A DNA stretch of 64,000 nucleotides from Actinostola sp. cb2023 (taxonomy: Eukaryota; Cnidaria; Anthozoa; Actiniaria; Actinostolidae): positions 1 to 64,000 of the forward strand of contig JAUJYZ010000126.1 in NCBI GenBank assembly GCA_033675265.1, in the 5' to 3' direction. Positions 11,486 through 22,095 of this stretch are shown here, piece by piece (the stretch's first letter is position 1; each line of letters starts with the position of its first letter). The notes under the pieces were generated by a model. That model saw nothing but the letters and a program-made list of their open reading frames with translations. It did not search any database and was not told where the DNA came from. A program made the position numbers and the translations under genes.

Positions 11486-12904
11486 TTAAGTGCAATTGAC
11501 GGAGAAAACCGGGCAGTCTCTAAAATGTAGGTTGTCCGATTCACTTTATATTTACACCATTTAATCCTCATCGGTAAATATTACGAACCGTGAAGTATGA
11601 CGAAAATCGGGCTTTTCGTTTCCGAGATGACCACCCCCCTCAGTTTTTGGCCTCTGAAGGCCGTAAAATTGACTTGATTCTGGACCAAAATTGAGAGGCT
11701 TAAACATTTACTTCGCGAAATAAATGAACTCTCCAAGTGCTTCTACATATTTTTGATGGTCGAAATAAGATATTCACGGCGACAGATTTTCATTTGGAAA
11801 AATCCGGACTTTTATGCAGGCCATTAAATATCGTTGATCGTCCAGTAACGAGCAGTATGGCAAATTTTGGTCAACTTTAAATGCCCGTTTCTCAAAAGTG
11901 CGGCAGTTTATTGAAGACTTACTCCGTTTCGTAGTTGTACACGTGTTTCGTGTTCGATTTAAGCAAACTCATGATTGGTATCTTTAATTGCGGAAACGCA
12001 GCGTGTGTTTGAAAGTTCGACTAAATTGCTTCTTTTCCACTAGCCGATTTCCCGCCAAAATTAGTAGTCTCGCCTCAAGTGAAGCCGTAAATGTCTCTGA
12101 GGCTATCGAGAAATAAGTCAGAAGATATTGTATCTCAGTTCTAGATTATTTTGTACATATAATCAGATTATTGGGTTCATAGGGCATCACTAATGAGGTG
12201 TTGACAACTTTTAGTGGAAGCCGAGACTGTACAATTTTGCCGCGAAATGTGATCGGTCCCGCTTAAGGAGTCACGCTAGGGAAAAATGGCAAAAATAATG
12301 TTAACAATAACGAAACAATATCAACTGTATCACGACAACTTCAACCTTGTTTTCAACAGCGCAGACATGTGACTGGTGTTCTTTGAAATTCGTTTATTCG
12401 CGAATAGAATACAAATGCCAGTGCATTCAAATTATTCTCATCAATAGATTGAAACCATTAATTACTTTTCATTCAATTGGCTTCGAAAACATGCGGTGAT
12501 TTCTCAATCTTAATTTGCATAAATTATTAGTGTGTCGCATTGTCTGTCGCCCTGTCTGTCGCAATACCAATTCCTTCCTCTGTTCATAGTCATTTTGAAC
12601 CCATCATGAGTGCGTCTATGAATTGTTCGTTTGGTTCAGAAAATGCAATATGTGGTTCGTTTGGTGGCAATTCTATAATTGTTCCATTGTTAAACTGTGA
12701 CGAAGACATGACTATTAGTCTGGGTATAAGTTGGAACCCGGGGTTGGAAACGAAGTCGCCGCACGCGCAGCGCAGCACATTGCAATCGACAGTTACAGAA
12801 AAAGAATCGATTCTCAAGGACATGGAGTCCTTGAAGAGAGTGATATTCGCCCGGATATTCGAGCAATGACAAGTGACTGGCCAGGTCGTAAGAGGAATAC
12901 CGGG

Positions 12905-12920
12905 AGGGGGGGGGGGGGGT
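12905..12920 (+). repeat. Poly-G tract
   Basis: A broken run of about fourteen G directly before TACTCCCGGAAATTTAGG. It marks the start of the direct repeat that follows. Confidence 0.8.
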
Positions 12921-12931
12921 ACTCCCGGAAA

Positions 12932-13091
12932 TTTAGGATAGGGGTGTGCCCCCGGGATGTCGAAACCTTGACCCTATTTAAGGATGAAGAATTGGAAAAT
13001 TCGTACCCTTTCCAAGGATTTGTCACTGAAATATAGACCCAATTTAAGGAAAAAGTTATAATAGTATTACTTTGGAAATCGCTAATATCAG
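12932..13091 (+). repeat. Direct repeat, copy 1 (partner at 14243-14401)
   Basis: Starts ATTTAGGATAGGGGTGTG and continues through GAAACC-TGACCCTAT, AAGGATGAAGAATTGG, CCTTTCCAAGGATTTGTC and ATATAGACCCAATTTAAGG. It matches 14243-14401 almost throughout. Both copies lie inside the 4.5-kb element and bracket the 487-bp CAGT element and two other inverted repeats. Confidence 0.85.
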
Positions 13092-13147
13092 GAACAATGA
13101 AGAAGACTGGTTTGGCCAGCCGAAATATCGTACATAATAAACATATA

Positions 13148-13634
13148 CAGTGAACTCTCTCCTAACGGACGCCTCAATAAGACGGACACCTCTCTATAAC
13201 GGACATCATTTGCTGGTCCCTGCCGAAAACCCGTTCTTTCACTGTATCTAAACCCTCTATAAGACGGATACCTCTCTAAGACGGACAACGGACACTTTTT
13301 AAATTAATTTTGGTCAGTAAAAATAGGTCGAAAAACTCCCTGTAAGACGGACACTAGCCAGATGTTTGATACTAAAGTCAATGATAGAAAATAAACAGAT
13401 CACGTATAGCGTGTCATACAGTAAATGTAAACTACTTTTAATAGAATTGCACACAAAATGTTCTTGTCCCATTAACTGCTTGAGTAAAAAATTGTCTGTC
13501 AGCTTTGACTTATACCTCTATGTGCGTTTTAGTTAATGGTGTTAAATTGCATAACTCTCCATAAGACGGACACCTCTCTAAGACAGACAGTTGGTGGTGG
13601 TCCCGAGGGTGTCCGTCTTAGAGAAAGTTCACTG
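13148..13634. mobile_element. 487-bp pogo/Tigger-like MITE with TA duplication
   Basis: Ends are CAGTGAACTCTCTCCTAACG and the reverse complement of CAGTGAACTTTCTCTAAGAC, flanked by TA on both sides (13146-13147, 13635-13636). CAGT termini, TA target and the AAGACGGACACCTCTCTAAG subterminal repeats are typical of short elements mobilised by pogo/Tigger transposases. No transposase frame is inside. Confidence 0.85.
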
Positions 13635-13782
13635 TAACTCTACAGTGTGTCAGCTGTTCTTAAATTTTTCATTGGTCAATATGCCTGATTGCAATAAGAT
13701 ACACTGGGCATTAGATTGGGTTCCCTGAGGTTACAAAGTTATCCATGTTACGCTCTCGCGCTCTCGCGCTCTCTTAGAGAAA

Positions 13783-13891
13783 AGGGCCCGGTTGTTTGAA
13801 GGGCGGTTAGTCTAAATCCTGGGTTAAAATCAATGGTGTTCTTAGGATTTAGTCGTCGATTAGCGCTAGTCGCCTTTCGAACACCGGGCTC
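13783..13891. mobile_element. 109-bp palindromic element
   Basis: AGGGCCCGGTTGTTTGAAGG at the left faces CCTTTCGAACACCGGGCT at the right, and the interior (TTAGTCTAAATCCTGGGTT / AGGATTTAGTCGTCGATTAG) is also partly self-complementary. A GCTCTCGC microsatellite lies just before it. Confidence 0.6.
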
Positions 13892-13978
13892 AGAGAGATA
13901 AAAATAATAACCTGTGGTAGCCAGAAAAAAAAATATATATATAAAAGTCGTATTTTATTATTTCATACACGGCAAGAG

Positions 13979-14242
13979 ACCACAATACTAAGAGCGAATT
14001 GCGCGGAATGATGTTTGGGATATGCTCGTGGCGCTAAATATATTATTTAGTAGTAACCGGAAGGTGAGCACACTTGAGGATTCTGTTGTGCTTGTGAATA
14101 CAATTGTGGTCGTGCGCGCGCTACTGACGCCACTCACGCCATCGTTCGAGCACGCACTGCAAAAACCGTGTTACTAAAAATAGATTTATCGGCACGAGCA
14201 TCGACCACACATCAGTACGAGATTCGCTCTCTTAGTATTACT
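13979..14242. mobile_element. ~264-bp inverted-repeat MITE
   Basis: AATACTAAGAGCGAATTGCG at the left pairs with ATTCGCTCTCTTAGTATTAC at the right. Further inward GATATGCTCGTGGCGCTAAAT pairs with TTTATCGGCACGAGCATCGA. It directly abuts the second copy of the 160-bp direct repeat. Confidence 0.6.
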
Positions 14243-14401
14243 AATTTAGGATAGGGGTGTGTTCTCGGGAAGTCGAAACCCTGACCCTATATAAGGATGA
14301 AGAATTGGAAAATTCATACCCTTTCCAAGGATTTGTCACTGAAATATAGACCCAATTTAAGGAAAAAGTTAATAGTATTCCTTTGGAAACTCGCTAATAT
14401 C
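14243..14401 (+). repeat. Direct repeat, copy 2 (partner at 12932-13091)
   Basis: Same order of boxes as copy 1, with small differences (TTCTCGGGAAGTCG instead of CCCCGGGATGTCG, TATATAAGG instead of TATTTAAGG). Confidence 0.85.
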
Positions 14402-14403
14402 TC

Positions 14404-14760
14404 AAAGTCTGTCGTTAAAAGCTGTCGTAAGCGGTCGCTCCCGTAAGCGAACGCAACCACTTTTGGTAACTGTACCAACTACGTGGTTCCTTTGTTTTTA
14501 AGCTCTCGTAAGCGACCATTCAGAATGTGATTCCCATTAGTCAACACTCAATAACTATAAGTCTTAGACTCAAAATACTGTTGTGTGAAACGTTGTTTGC
14601 AAGTGCGCATTATGAAAAGCTCTCGTAAGCGACCAGCCACTATTGTTTTAGTGCGTGGTCGCCTATGAGAGCCCATTCTCGTAAGCGACCAGCTCTAGTT
14701 ACGACCACTTTTCCGAATACGAGAGCTTCGACTGTAATCTCCCGTAAGCGGATAGTAAAC
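14404..14760. mobile_element. Degraded CAGT-ended element with CGTAAGCGACC repeats
   Basis: About six copies of CTCTCGTAAGCGACCA in both orientations. The right end reads GAGAGCTTCGACTG followed by TA (14735-14736), that is a CAGTCGAAGCTCTC terminus. The left end near 14407 is degenerate (GTCTGTCGTTAAAAGCTGTC). It resembles the pogo-type MITEs at 13148 and 16519 but is older. Confidence 0.5.
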
Positions 14761-15988
14761 GATATCATGGACACAATCACCTTAGGTTTAATTGTACGTT
14801 ATCTAGATATATAACAGTTTTAAAAGTTGAAAAACACAGCTAATTCTAACGTTACATTTTGATGTGTTTGATTTTTTATCTGTCGTCACCTATTTTATCT
14901 GTCAATACCTTTTTCAAAACAAAGCAATACTGTGTGTATTATTCTTGGTGGGTGTTTAATGGGGGTAAAATCATTAGAAGGTCTCGGTTAACACAAGGTT
15001 ACATTGAAGATTTCGATATGTATTCTATCCGCGAATAAACGAATTTCAAAGAACACCAGTCAAGTTTTCGTGATACAGTTGATATAAAATAAAACCCAAC
15101 CTCGCAGTTTCACCATATACTAATTAAATAAAGCACTTACAACGTGAATGTTTGCATTGTTTCGTTATTGTTAACATTATTTTTGCCATTTTTCCCTAGC
15201 GTGACTCCTTAAGCGGGACCGATCACATTTCGCGGCAAAATTGTACAGTCTCGGCTTCCACTAAAAGTTGTCAACACCTCATTAGTGATGCCCTATGAAC
15301 CCAATAATCTGATTATATGTACAAAATAATCTAGAACTGAGATACAATATCTTCTGACTTATTTCTCGATAGCCTCAGAGACATTTACGGCTTCACTTGA
15401 GGCGAGACTACTAATTTTGGCGGGAAATCGGCTAGTGGAAAAGAAGCAATTTAGTCGAACTTCAAACACACGCTGCGTTTCCGCAATTAAAGATACCAAT
15501 CATGAGTTTGCTTAAATCGAACACGAAACACGTGTACAACTACGAAACGGAGTAAGTCTTCAATAAACTGCCGCACTTTTGAGAAACGGGCATTTAAAGT
15601 TGACCAAAATTTGCCATACTGCTCGTTACTGGACGATCAACGATATTTAACGGCCTGCATAAAAGTCCGGATTTTTCCAAATGAAAATCTGTCGCCGTGA
15701 ATATCTTATTTTGACCATCAAAAATATGTAGAAGCAATTGGAGAGTTCATTTATTTCGCGAAGTAAATGTTTAAGCCTCTCAATTTTGGTCCAGAATCAA
15801 GTCAATTTTACGGCCTTCAGAGGCCAAAACCTGAGGGGGGTGGTCATCTCTGAAACGAAAAGCCCGATTTTCGTCATACTTCACGGTTCGTAATATTTAT
15901 CGATGAGGATTAAATGGTGTAAATATAAAGTGAATCGGACAACCCACATTTTAGAGACTGCCCGGTTTTCTCCGTCAATTGCACTTAA

Positions 15989-16515
15989 GATGATTACTTG
16001 TCATAAAGAAATATTAAATAACTAGCATTTGAAGCCAAAAGCCGAGTGCTGAACATTGTCTTCTATGCCAATTGCTTTCTTTACAATTTTGAAATTAGCT
16101 TTAATTTAATTATGTTTAAAGAATCAAAATATTTATTTAGATGTTTTACCATTAGAACTTCTCAAAAACATCCCCTCAATAATTTTCTGTGAGATTTAAC
16201 AAAGTCAATGTCTTATTTGATTAGAATTATAAGCTATGGACATAAGCATATGGTTTCAATTAAGTTCAATGCGGAAATAATTTGCAAGAGTGTGTTTTTC
16301 AAAGAGTATCAAAATTGTACAAGCCTGTAGGGCGAGTGCAAATCATTCCAAAATGAATGAGAAATTGTATGATTACCAATTAATAACATTCAGTGCAAAT
16401 TAAACTGAAATGTTCTTAGCCAATCAGAATTGACAATGGTTTTCGTGAATATTATTATAACAATTAAAATACAAAAGTAACTAATTTAATGGTATTAGGA
16501 AATATTATAATATTA
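15989..16515. other. AT-rich spacer, nothing recognised
   Basis: No repeat pair, no domain and no long frame seen between the end of the 4.5-kb element and the next MITE. Confidence 0.5.
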
Positions 16516-16518
16516 TTA

Positions 16519-16706
16519 CAGTCCGACCTCTATAAAGCTGATACTTATTAAGCGGCCACCCTCTATCAAGAGACCAGTTTTCAAAGTCCCGAATTGAATT
16601 TCACACATACAATCACTGCATTTGCTACCTCTATTAATTGGCCAACCTCTATTAAGCGGCCAGTTATCAAAGTCCCAATGGTGGCCACTTAATAGAGTTT
16701 GGACTG
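16519..16706. mobile_element. 188-bp pogo-like MITE with TA duplication
   Basis: CAGTCCGACCTCTATAAAGC at the left end and the reverse complement of CAGTCCAAACTCTATTAAGT at the right end, each flanked by TA. Internal copies of CCTCTATTAAGCGGCCA occur. It is too short to code for anything. Confidence 0.85.
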
Positions 16707-16712
16707 TATTAC

Positions 16713-16738
16713 CCAAATAATAATAATAATAATAATTC
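16713..16738 (+). repeat. TAA microsatellite
   Basis: Eight TAA units directly after the MITE. Confidence 0.85.
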
Positions 16739-16859
16739 ATTAAATATTATAATACAGTTCTTTACACATGTGATAGTAGTCATCTCAATACATACATTTG
16801 TACCTGTAGTGTCAAATATAAATGTAAGCACTCTGTTGTTATTATTGTTGTTGTTGTGT

Positions 16860-17225
16860 TGGTGATTGTCAATATTCTAATAGTTCAATCAAGTAGGTGT
16901 CGGTAGCATCAGTGTTCTTGGTCAAGTCTCCTGCTCGTACTTTAGGAGGGAGACATGGAGTACCGTTGAGTTTTTGTGCGATATTACGGATCCAATGAGA
17001 TCATAGTCATTGTCCCTGTAGTTGAAGTCAGTAATCATTGTAATTCACTATGTCTACACTGTGTCATTGTAAATATTGTTTCTGGTTCTCGTGTGTAACA
17101 GTGTGTGTCCTGGTGGTTGTCTGGTCTAATGTCATCATAGTCATTTTGTCTGTTTTAGTATTCAGTAATCATACTAATCGACTATGGTCTTGGAGGTTAG
17201 CCTGAGTGGTGATCATGACAAACGT
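16860..17225 (+). repeat. Dispersed repeat shared with 8.5 kb and 5.5 kb
   Basis: GTAGCATCAGTGTTCTTGGT and CAAGTCTCCTGCTC also occur at 8478 and 10730. The following part (AATGTCATCATAGTCATTTTG, CAGTAATCAT) matches 5500-5700 in inverse orientation. It connects the 1.45-kb repeat family with the 70-bp minisatellite. Confidence 0.65.
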
Positions 17226-17862
17226 CAATGGCATGGACAGTATTCATCACAACTTCTCTTATGCATATCATGTATAAAGGTGATAGTACTTTGTATTCAA
17301 ATAGCATGGACAGTATTCATCACAACTTCTCTTATGCATATCATGTATAAAGGTGATAGTACTTATTCAAATAGCATGGACAGTATTCATCACAACTTCT
17401 CTTATGCATATCATGTATAAAGGTGATAGTACTTATTCAAATAGCATGGACAGTATTCATCACAACTTCTCTTATGCATATCATGTATAAAGGTGATAGT
17501 ACTTATTCAAATAGCATGGACAGTATTCATCACAACTTCTCTTATGTATATCATGTATAAAGGTGATAGTACTTATTCAAATAGCATGGACAGTATTCAT
17601 CACAACTTCTCTTATACATATCATGTATAAAGGTGATAAGTGCTTATTCAAATAGCATGGACAGTATTCATCACAACTTCTCTTATGCATATTATGTATA
17701 AAGGTGATAGTACTTATTCAAATAGCATGGACAGTATTCATCACAACTTCTCTTATGTACATTGTATATCATGTATAAAGGTGATAGTACTTATTCCAAT
17801 AGCATGGACAGTATTCATCACAACTTCTCTTATGTATACCTATTATGTATAAAGGTGATATT
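17226..17862 (+). repeat. 70-bp minisatellite, nine copies
   Basis: Nine units of CAAATAGCATGGACAGTATT, CATCACAACTTCTCTTATGC and ATATCATGTATAAAGGTGAT, followed by AGTACTTATT. Single-base changes and two small insertions (for example at 17756-17770) distinguish them. Short frames reading MDSIHHNFSYAYHV are by-products. Confidence 0.95.
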
Positions 17863-18480
17863 ATTGTCTTATATATGCCTATCGATTCAGTTTTCTACTT
17901 TCAGTATTTAATTATATTATTGGTTGCATACTTTTGTCCCTGGGACAGACAATGATGCGATGCAATTGTATCTATAATTAAATAATAGCAAGAACTTAGC
18001 TAGTTTACTGAACTATAAGCAGATAATATGTGACTACTGTGAGTTGTTGTTACAACTACATTTGTACTTCAATGGGTTTTTTTACAGTAATATTCTCGAT
18101 CACTCCATCAGAGCTCAACCAATTCTAGTACATGGTGTTATTATTTTCCCTTAGAATTTACCGTACCCCTCCCCCTCGTTTTTTAACCAAATGTTATCAG
18201 CTTTTAGAATTTGGTTATAAAATAGAATTAAGACTTCGATAATATTTTAACAGTCCCATTTATAAACAGGATATCAGTCCTACGTTTTGAATTGCACATT
18301 AGCCCCGATTAGCCTGATATCAGTTTTACAGCCAAACAAAATTACTCGACATACAAACCGCGATACTCAGTTAACATTGATCCTAAAAATTCCATACCTG
18401 ATACCAGAGACGTTATTTACCATCAACTAGTCTTTACAGACATCGAATTGTCGATTGCTCAGGGTTTTTTACTGAATATC
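17863..18480. other. AT-rich spacer, nothing recognised
   Basis: Only a short GTCA microsatellite at its end (18490-18510). No domain or repeat pair seen. Confidence 0.5.
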
Positions 18481-18550
18481 TATCTGATCGTCTGTCAGTC
18501 AGTCAGTCAGTAGCCTGCACACGCCCACACGGGCCCCCACACGTTGTCAC

Positions 18551-18900
18551 GTCAAGAAAATTCCAACAATTTGGACCTGAAAAATGAATAAAAAGAAATA
18601 TTGTTCTTACAGTAGTATAGAGTGAACATAAGTCCTTGAGTTCTGTCATTTTGGCAGTATTTTGAATCTTTTTACCTTGCAAAACCACGTCAAACACAAC
18701 GTACGCATGTAGCTTTGAAGAACTCGACGCCATGTTCCAACAATTCGCCCCTGAAAAATGAATAAAAAGAAATATTGTTCTTACAGTAGTATAGAGCGAA
18801 CATAAGTCCTTGAGTTCTATCATTTTGGTCGTATTTTGAGTCTTTTTACCTTGCAAAACGAGGTCAAATATAACGCACATCTTCCAAGAACCTTCTTCTC
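18551..18900 (-). repeat. ~178-bp tandem duplication holding an exon-like piece
   Basis: On the minus strand two copies each carry a T-rich tract plus TTTCAG (acceptor-like), and a TTTTGCAAG|GTAAAAAG donor-like site. The clearest case is the 75-nt piece 18676-18750: it starts after TTCATTTTTCAG, contains ATGGCGTCGAGTTCTTC, stays open and ends before GTAAAAAG. The upper copy ends in the same donor (FDLVLQG before the splice in place of FDVVLQG). The frame also reads through the inter-copy part (18503-18880). The peptide is not one I recognise. It may be a duplicated first exon or an element that mimics one. Confidence 0.5.
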
Positions 18901-19143
18901 AACTTCTGTCACCTTTTCACCTCTCACCTTTCATCACGTGCAACAACTGCCGCAAGGGATCATGGTCAGTTTAATACACCACAGGAATCCCAACATTATT
19001 GGTTTATTTTCAGTACTATATTCATTCTCGTACTCAGACCCTTCGCAGCTTTCTAACGAAAAATCGAAGGCTCTGTAGCCTGCGAACAGGCAGTCCAACC
19101 ATTGTTTCTGAACCTACTTTATATAAATAAAAGGATATTTCTA

Positions 19144-19188
19144 TGCGCGCGTCTTTTTATGGGTTTCCTGTGGTAGACCGCGCGCGCA
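19144..19188. repeat. GC-rich hairpin around GGGTTTCCTGTGG
   Basis: TGCGCGCG-TCT on the left pairs with AGA-CCGCGCGCGCA on the right; the loop carries GGGTTTCCTGTGG (19161-19173). One of a series of hairpins with this loop motif in the window. Confidence 0.6.
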
Positions 19189-19197
19189 ATATGTATT

Positions 19198-19284
19198 ATG
19201 TTGGGCTCCCTGTGTACGTCCCGCAAGGCGCGCCCGCCAAGGGTGCCCGCAGAGAGGGACGTGCACAGGGATCCCAACATATAT
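19198..19284. repeat. Inverted repeat with two GGG-TCCCTGTG boxes
   Basis: TATGTTGGGCTCCCTGTGTA at the left and its imperfect reverse complement (GTGCACAGGGATCCCAACAT) at the right enclose a GC-rich loop. Both arms carry the recurring GGGNTNCCTGTG box. Confidence 0.65.
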
Positions 19285-19397
19285 CTTATTGTTTCATGTT
19301 ACGCTAATTACGCCAAATGCTTCTGCTTTGAACACATGTATCTATATATCACACTTGTAACCCTGTATTCCTTGTCTTCACTGTAATCAAGTCAGTA

Positions 19398-21937
19398 TAG
19401 GGGCCTCACTAGCGTATAGGGTCTCACTAGGGTATAGGGGCCTCACTCACTAGGGCATAGTCTCACTAGGGTATAGGATCTCACTAGGGTATAGGGTCTC
19501 TCTAGGTTATAGGGTCTCACTAGGGTATAGGGTCTCACTAGGGTATAGGGGTCTCACTAGGGTATAGGGGTCTCACTAGGGTATAGGGGTCTCACTAGGG
19601 TATAGGGGTCTCACTAGGGTATAGGGGCCTCACTCACTAGGGCATAGTCTCACTAGGGTATAGGATCTCACTAGGGTATAGGGTCTCTCTAGGTTATAGG
19701 GTCTCACTAGGGTATAGGGTCTCACTAGGGTATAGGGGTCTCACTAGGGTATAGGGGTCTCACTAGGGTATAGGGGTCTCACTAGGGTATAGGGGTCTCA
19801 CTAGGGTATGGGGGTCTCACTAGGGTATAGGGTCTCACTAGGGTATAGGATCTGACTAGGCTAGGGTATAGGTCTCACTAGGGAATAGGGGTCTCACTAG
19901 GGAAGAGGGGTCTCACTAGGGTATCGGGGTCTCACTAGGGTATAGGGTCTCACTAGGGTATAGGGTATAGGGGTCTCACTAGGGTATAGGGTATAGGGGT
20001 CTCACTAGGGTATAGGGTCTCACTAGGGTATAGGGTCTCACTAGGGTATAGGGTCTCACTAGGGTATAGGGTCTCACTAGGGTATAGGGTCTCACTAGGG
20101 TATAGGGTCTCACTAGGGTATACGGTCTCACTAGGGTATAGGGTCTCACTAGGGAAGAGGGGTCTCACTAGGGTATCGGGGTCTCACTAGGGTATAGGGT
20201 CTCACTAGGGTATAGGGTATAGGGGTCTCACTAGGGTATAGGGTATAGGGGTCTCACTAGGGTATAGGGTCTCACTAGGGTATAGGGTCTCACTAGGGTA
20301 TAGGGTCTCACTAGGGAATAGGGGTCTCACTAGGGTATAGGGTCTCACTAGGGAATAGGGGTCTCACTAGGGTATCGGGGTCTCACTAGGGTATAGGGTC
20401 TCACTAGGGTATAGGGTCTCACTAGGGTATAGGGTCTCACTAGGGTATAGGGGTCTCACTAGGGTATAGGGGTCTCACTAGGGTATAGGGGTCTCACTAG
20501 GGTATAGGGGTCTCATTAGGGTATATAGGGTATAGGGGTCTCACTAGGGTATAAGGGTCTCACTAGGGTATAGGAGTCTCACTCACTAGGGCATAGGGTC
20601 TCACTAGGGTATAGGATCTCACTAGGGTATAGGATCTCACTAGGCTAGGGTATAGGTCTCACTAGGGAATAGGGGTCTCACTAGGGTATAGGGTCTCACT
20701 AGGGTATAGGATCTCACTAGGGTATAGGGTCTCACTAGGGTATAGGATCTCACTAGGGTATAGGGTCTCACTAGGGTATAGGGTCTCACTAGGGTATAGG
20801 GTCTCACTAGGGTATAGGGTCTCACTAGGGTATAGGGGTCTCACTAGGGTATAGGGGTCTCACTAGGGTATAGGGGTCTCACTAGGGTATAGGGGTCTCA
20901 CTAGGGTATAGGGGTCTCACTAGGGTATAGGGGTCTCACACTAGGGTATAGGGTCTCACTAGGGTATAGGGTCTCACTAGGGTATAGGGGTCTCACTAGG
21001 GTATAGGGGTCTCACTAGGGTATAGGGGTCTCACTAGGGTATAGGGTCTCACTAGGGTATAGGGTCTCACTAGGGTATAGGGGTCTCACTAGGGTATAGG
21101 GGTCTCACTAGGGTATAGGGGTCTCACTAGGGTATAGGGGTCTCATTAGGGTATATAGGGTATAGGGGTCTCACTAGGGTATAAGGGTCTCACTAGGGTA
21201 TAGGAGTCTCACTCACTAGGGCATAGGGTCTCACTAGGGTATAGGATCTCACTAGGGTATAGGATCTCACTAGGCTAGGGTATAGGTCTCACTAGGGAAT
21301 AGGGGTCTCACTAGGGTATAGGGTCTCACTAGGGTATAGGATCTCACTAGGGTATAGGGTCTCACTAGGGTATAGGATCTCACTAGGGTATAGGGTCTCA
21401 CTAGGGTATAGGGTCTCACTAGGGTATAGGGTCTCACTAGGGTATAGGGTCTCACTAGGGTATAGGGGTCTCACTAGGGTATAGGGGTCTCACTAGGGTA
21501 TAGGGGTCTCACTAGGGTATAGGGGTCTCACTAGGGTATAGGGGTCTCACTAGGGTATAGGGGTCTCACTAGGGTATAGGGTCTCACTAGGGTATAGGGT
21601 CTCACTAGGGTATAGGGGTCTCACTAGGGTATAGGGGTCTCACTAGGGTATAGGGGTCTCACTAGGGTATAGGGTCTCACTAGGGTATAGGGGTCTCACT
21701 AGGGTATAGGGGTCTCACTAGGGTATAGGGGTCTCACTAGGGTATAGGGTATAGGGGTCTCACTAGGGTATAAGGGTCTCACTAGGGTATAGGGTATAGG
21801 GGTCTCACTAGGGTATAAGGGTCTCACTAGGGTATAGGAGTCTCACTAGGGTATAGGGGTCTCACAGGTGTAGGGGTCTCACTAGGGTATAGGGGTCTCA
21901 CTAGGGTATAGGGATCTCGCTAGGGTATAGGGTCAGG
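19398..21937 (+). repeat. 18/19-bp G-rich satellite (~2.5 kb)
   Basis: About 135 units of GGGTATAGGGTCTCACTA (18 bp) or the 19-bp form with GGGG. Longer blocks are duplicated: a ~186-bp block (19441 and 19627, marker CTCACTCACTAGGGCATAG) and a 630-bp block (20521-20960 repeated at 21151-21590, markers GGGTATATAGGG and ATAAGGGTCTC). Minus-strand frames reading YPSETL repeats result from the 18-bp period and are not genes. The plus strand has G runs with loops of 4 and 8 bases. The array stops about 160 bp before the WD40-SOCS gene. Confidence 0.97.
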
Positions 21938-22095
21938 GGTTCCTATCTAGCGCTAGGAACTCTGTCGCGCAAAAAAATTCGTCAACGTTGGGATTCCTGT
22001 GTAAGGCCTGGCTACTCATCACAAACATTCAATAATATTTTGTACAGTTCTAGTAATCAAACGTTCGATCCCGCGGGGTATTTTGAATCAGCTTT

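Larger units (their letters stand above)
11490..15984. mobile_element. 4.5-kb element with >900-bp inverted arms and TTAA flanks
   Basis: The left arm (11490-12412) and right arm (15020-15984) are reverse complements with few mismatches, plus a ~70-bp and a ~30-bp indel near their inner ends. Outer ends read GTGCAATTGACGGAG and CTCCGTCAATTGCAC. Each is flanked by TTAA (11486-11489 and 15985-15988), the target duplication typical of piggyBac-type cut-and-paste elements. The 2.6-kb centre (12413-15019) has no transposase; it is filled with smaller elements. This looks like a non-autonomous foldback element; the superfamily is inferred from TTAA alone. Confidence 0.75.

Noticed and set aside
12540..12869. 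109-codon frame inside the 4.5-kb element
   Set aside because: No recognisable domain and no transposase signature; it overlaps a 77-codon frame on the other strand and lies in repeat-rich DNA.
17226..17862. CRISPR-like array
   Set aside because: Units are tandem without unique spacers and the genome is animal.
19953..21474. Frames with YPSETL repeats on the minus strand
   Set aside because: They arise from the 18-bp period of the satellite and break at each 19-bp unit.
22061..22085. GTTCGATCCCGCGG resembling a tRNA T-arm
   Set aside because: No matching acceptor, D or anticodon arms are found upstream.
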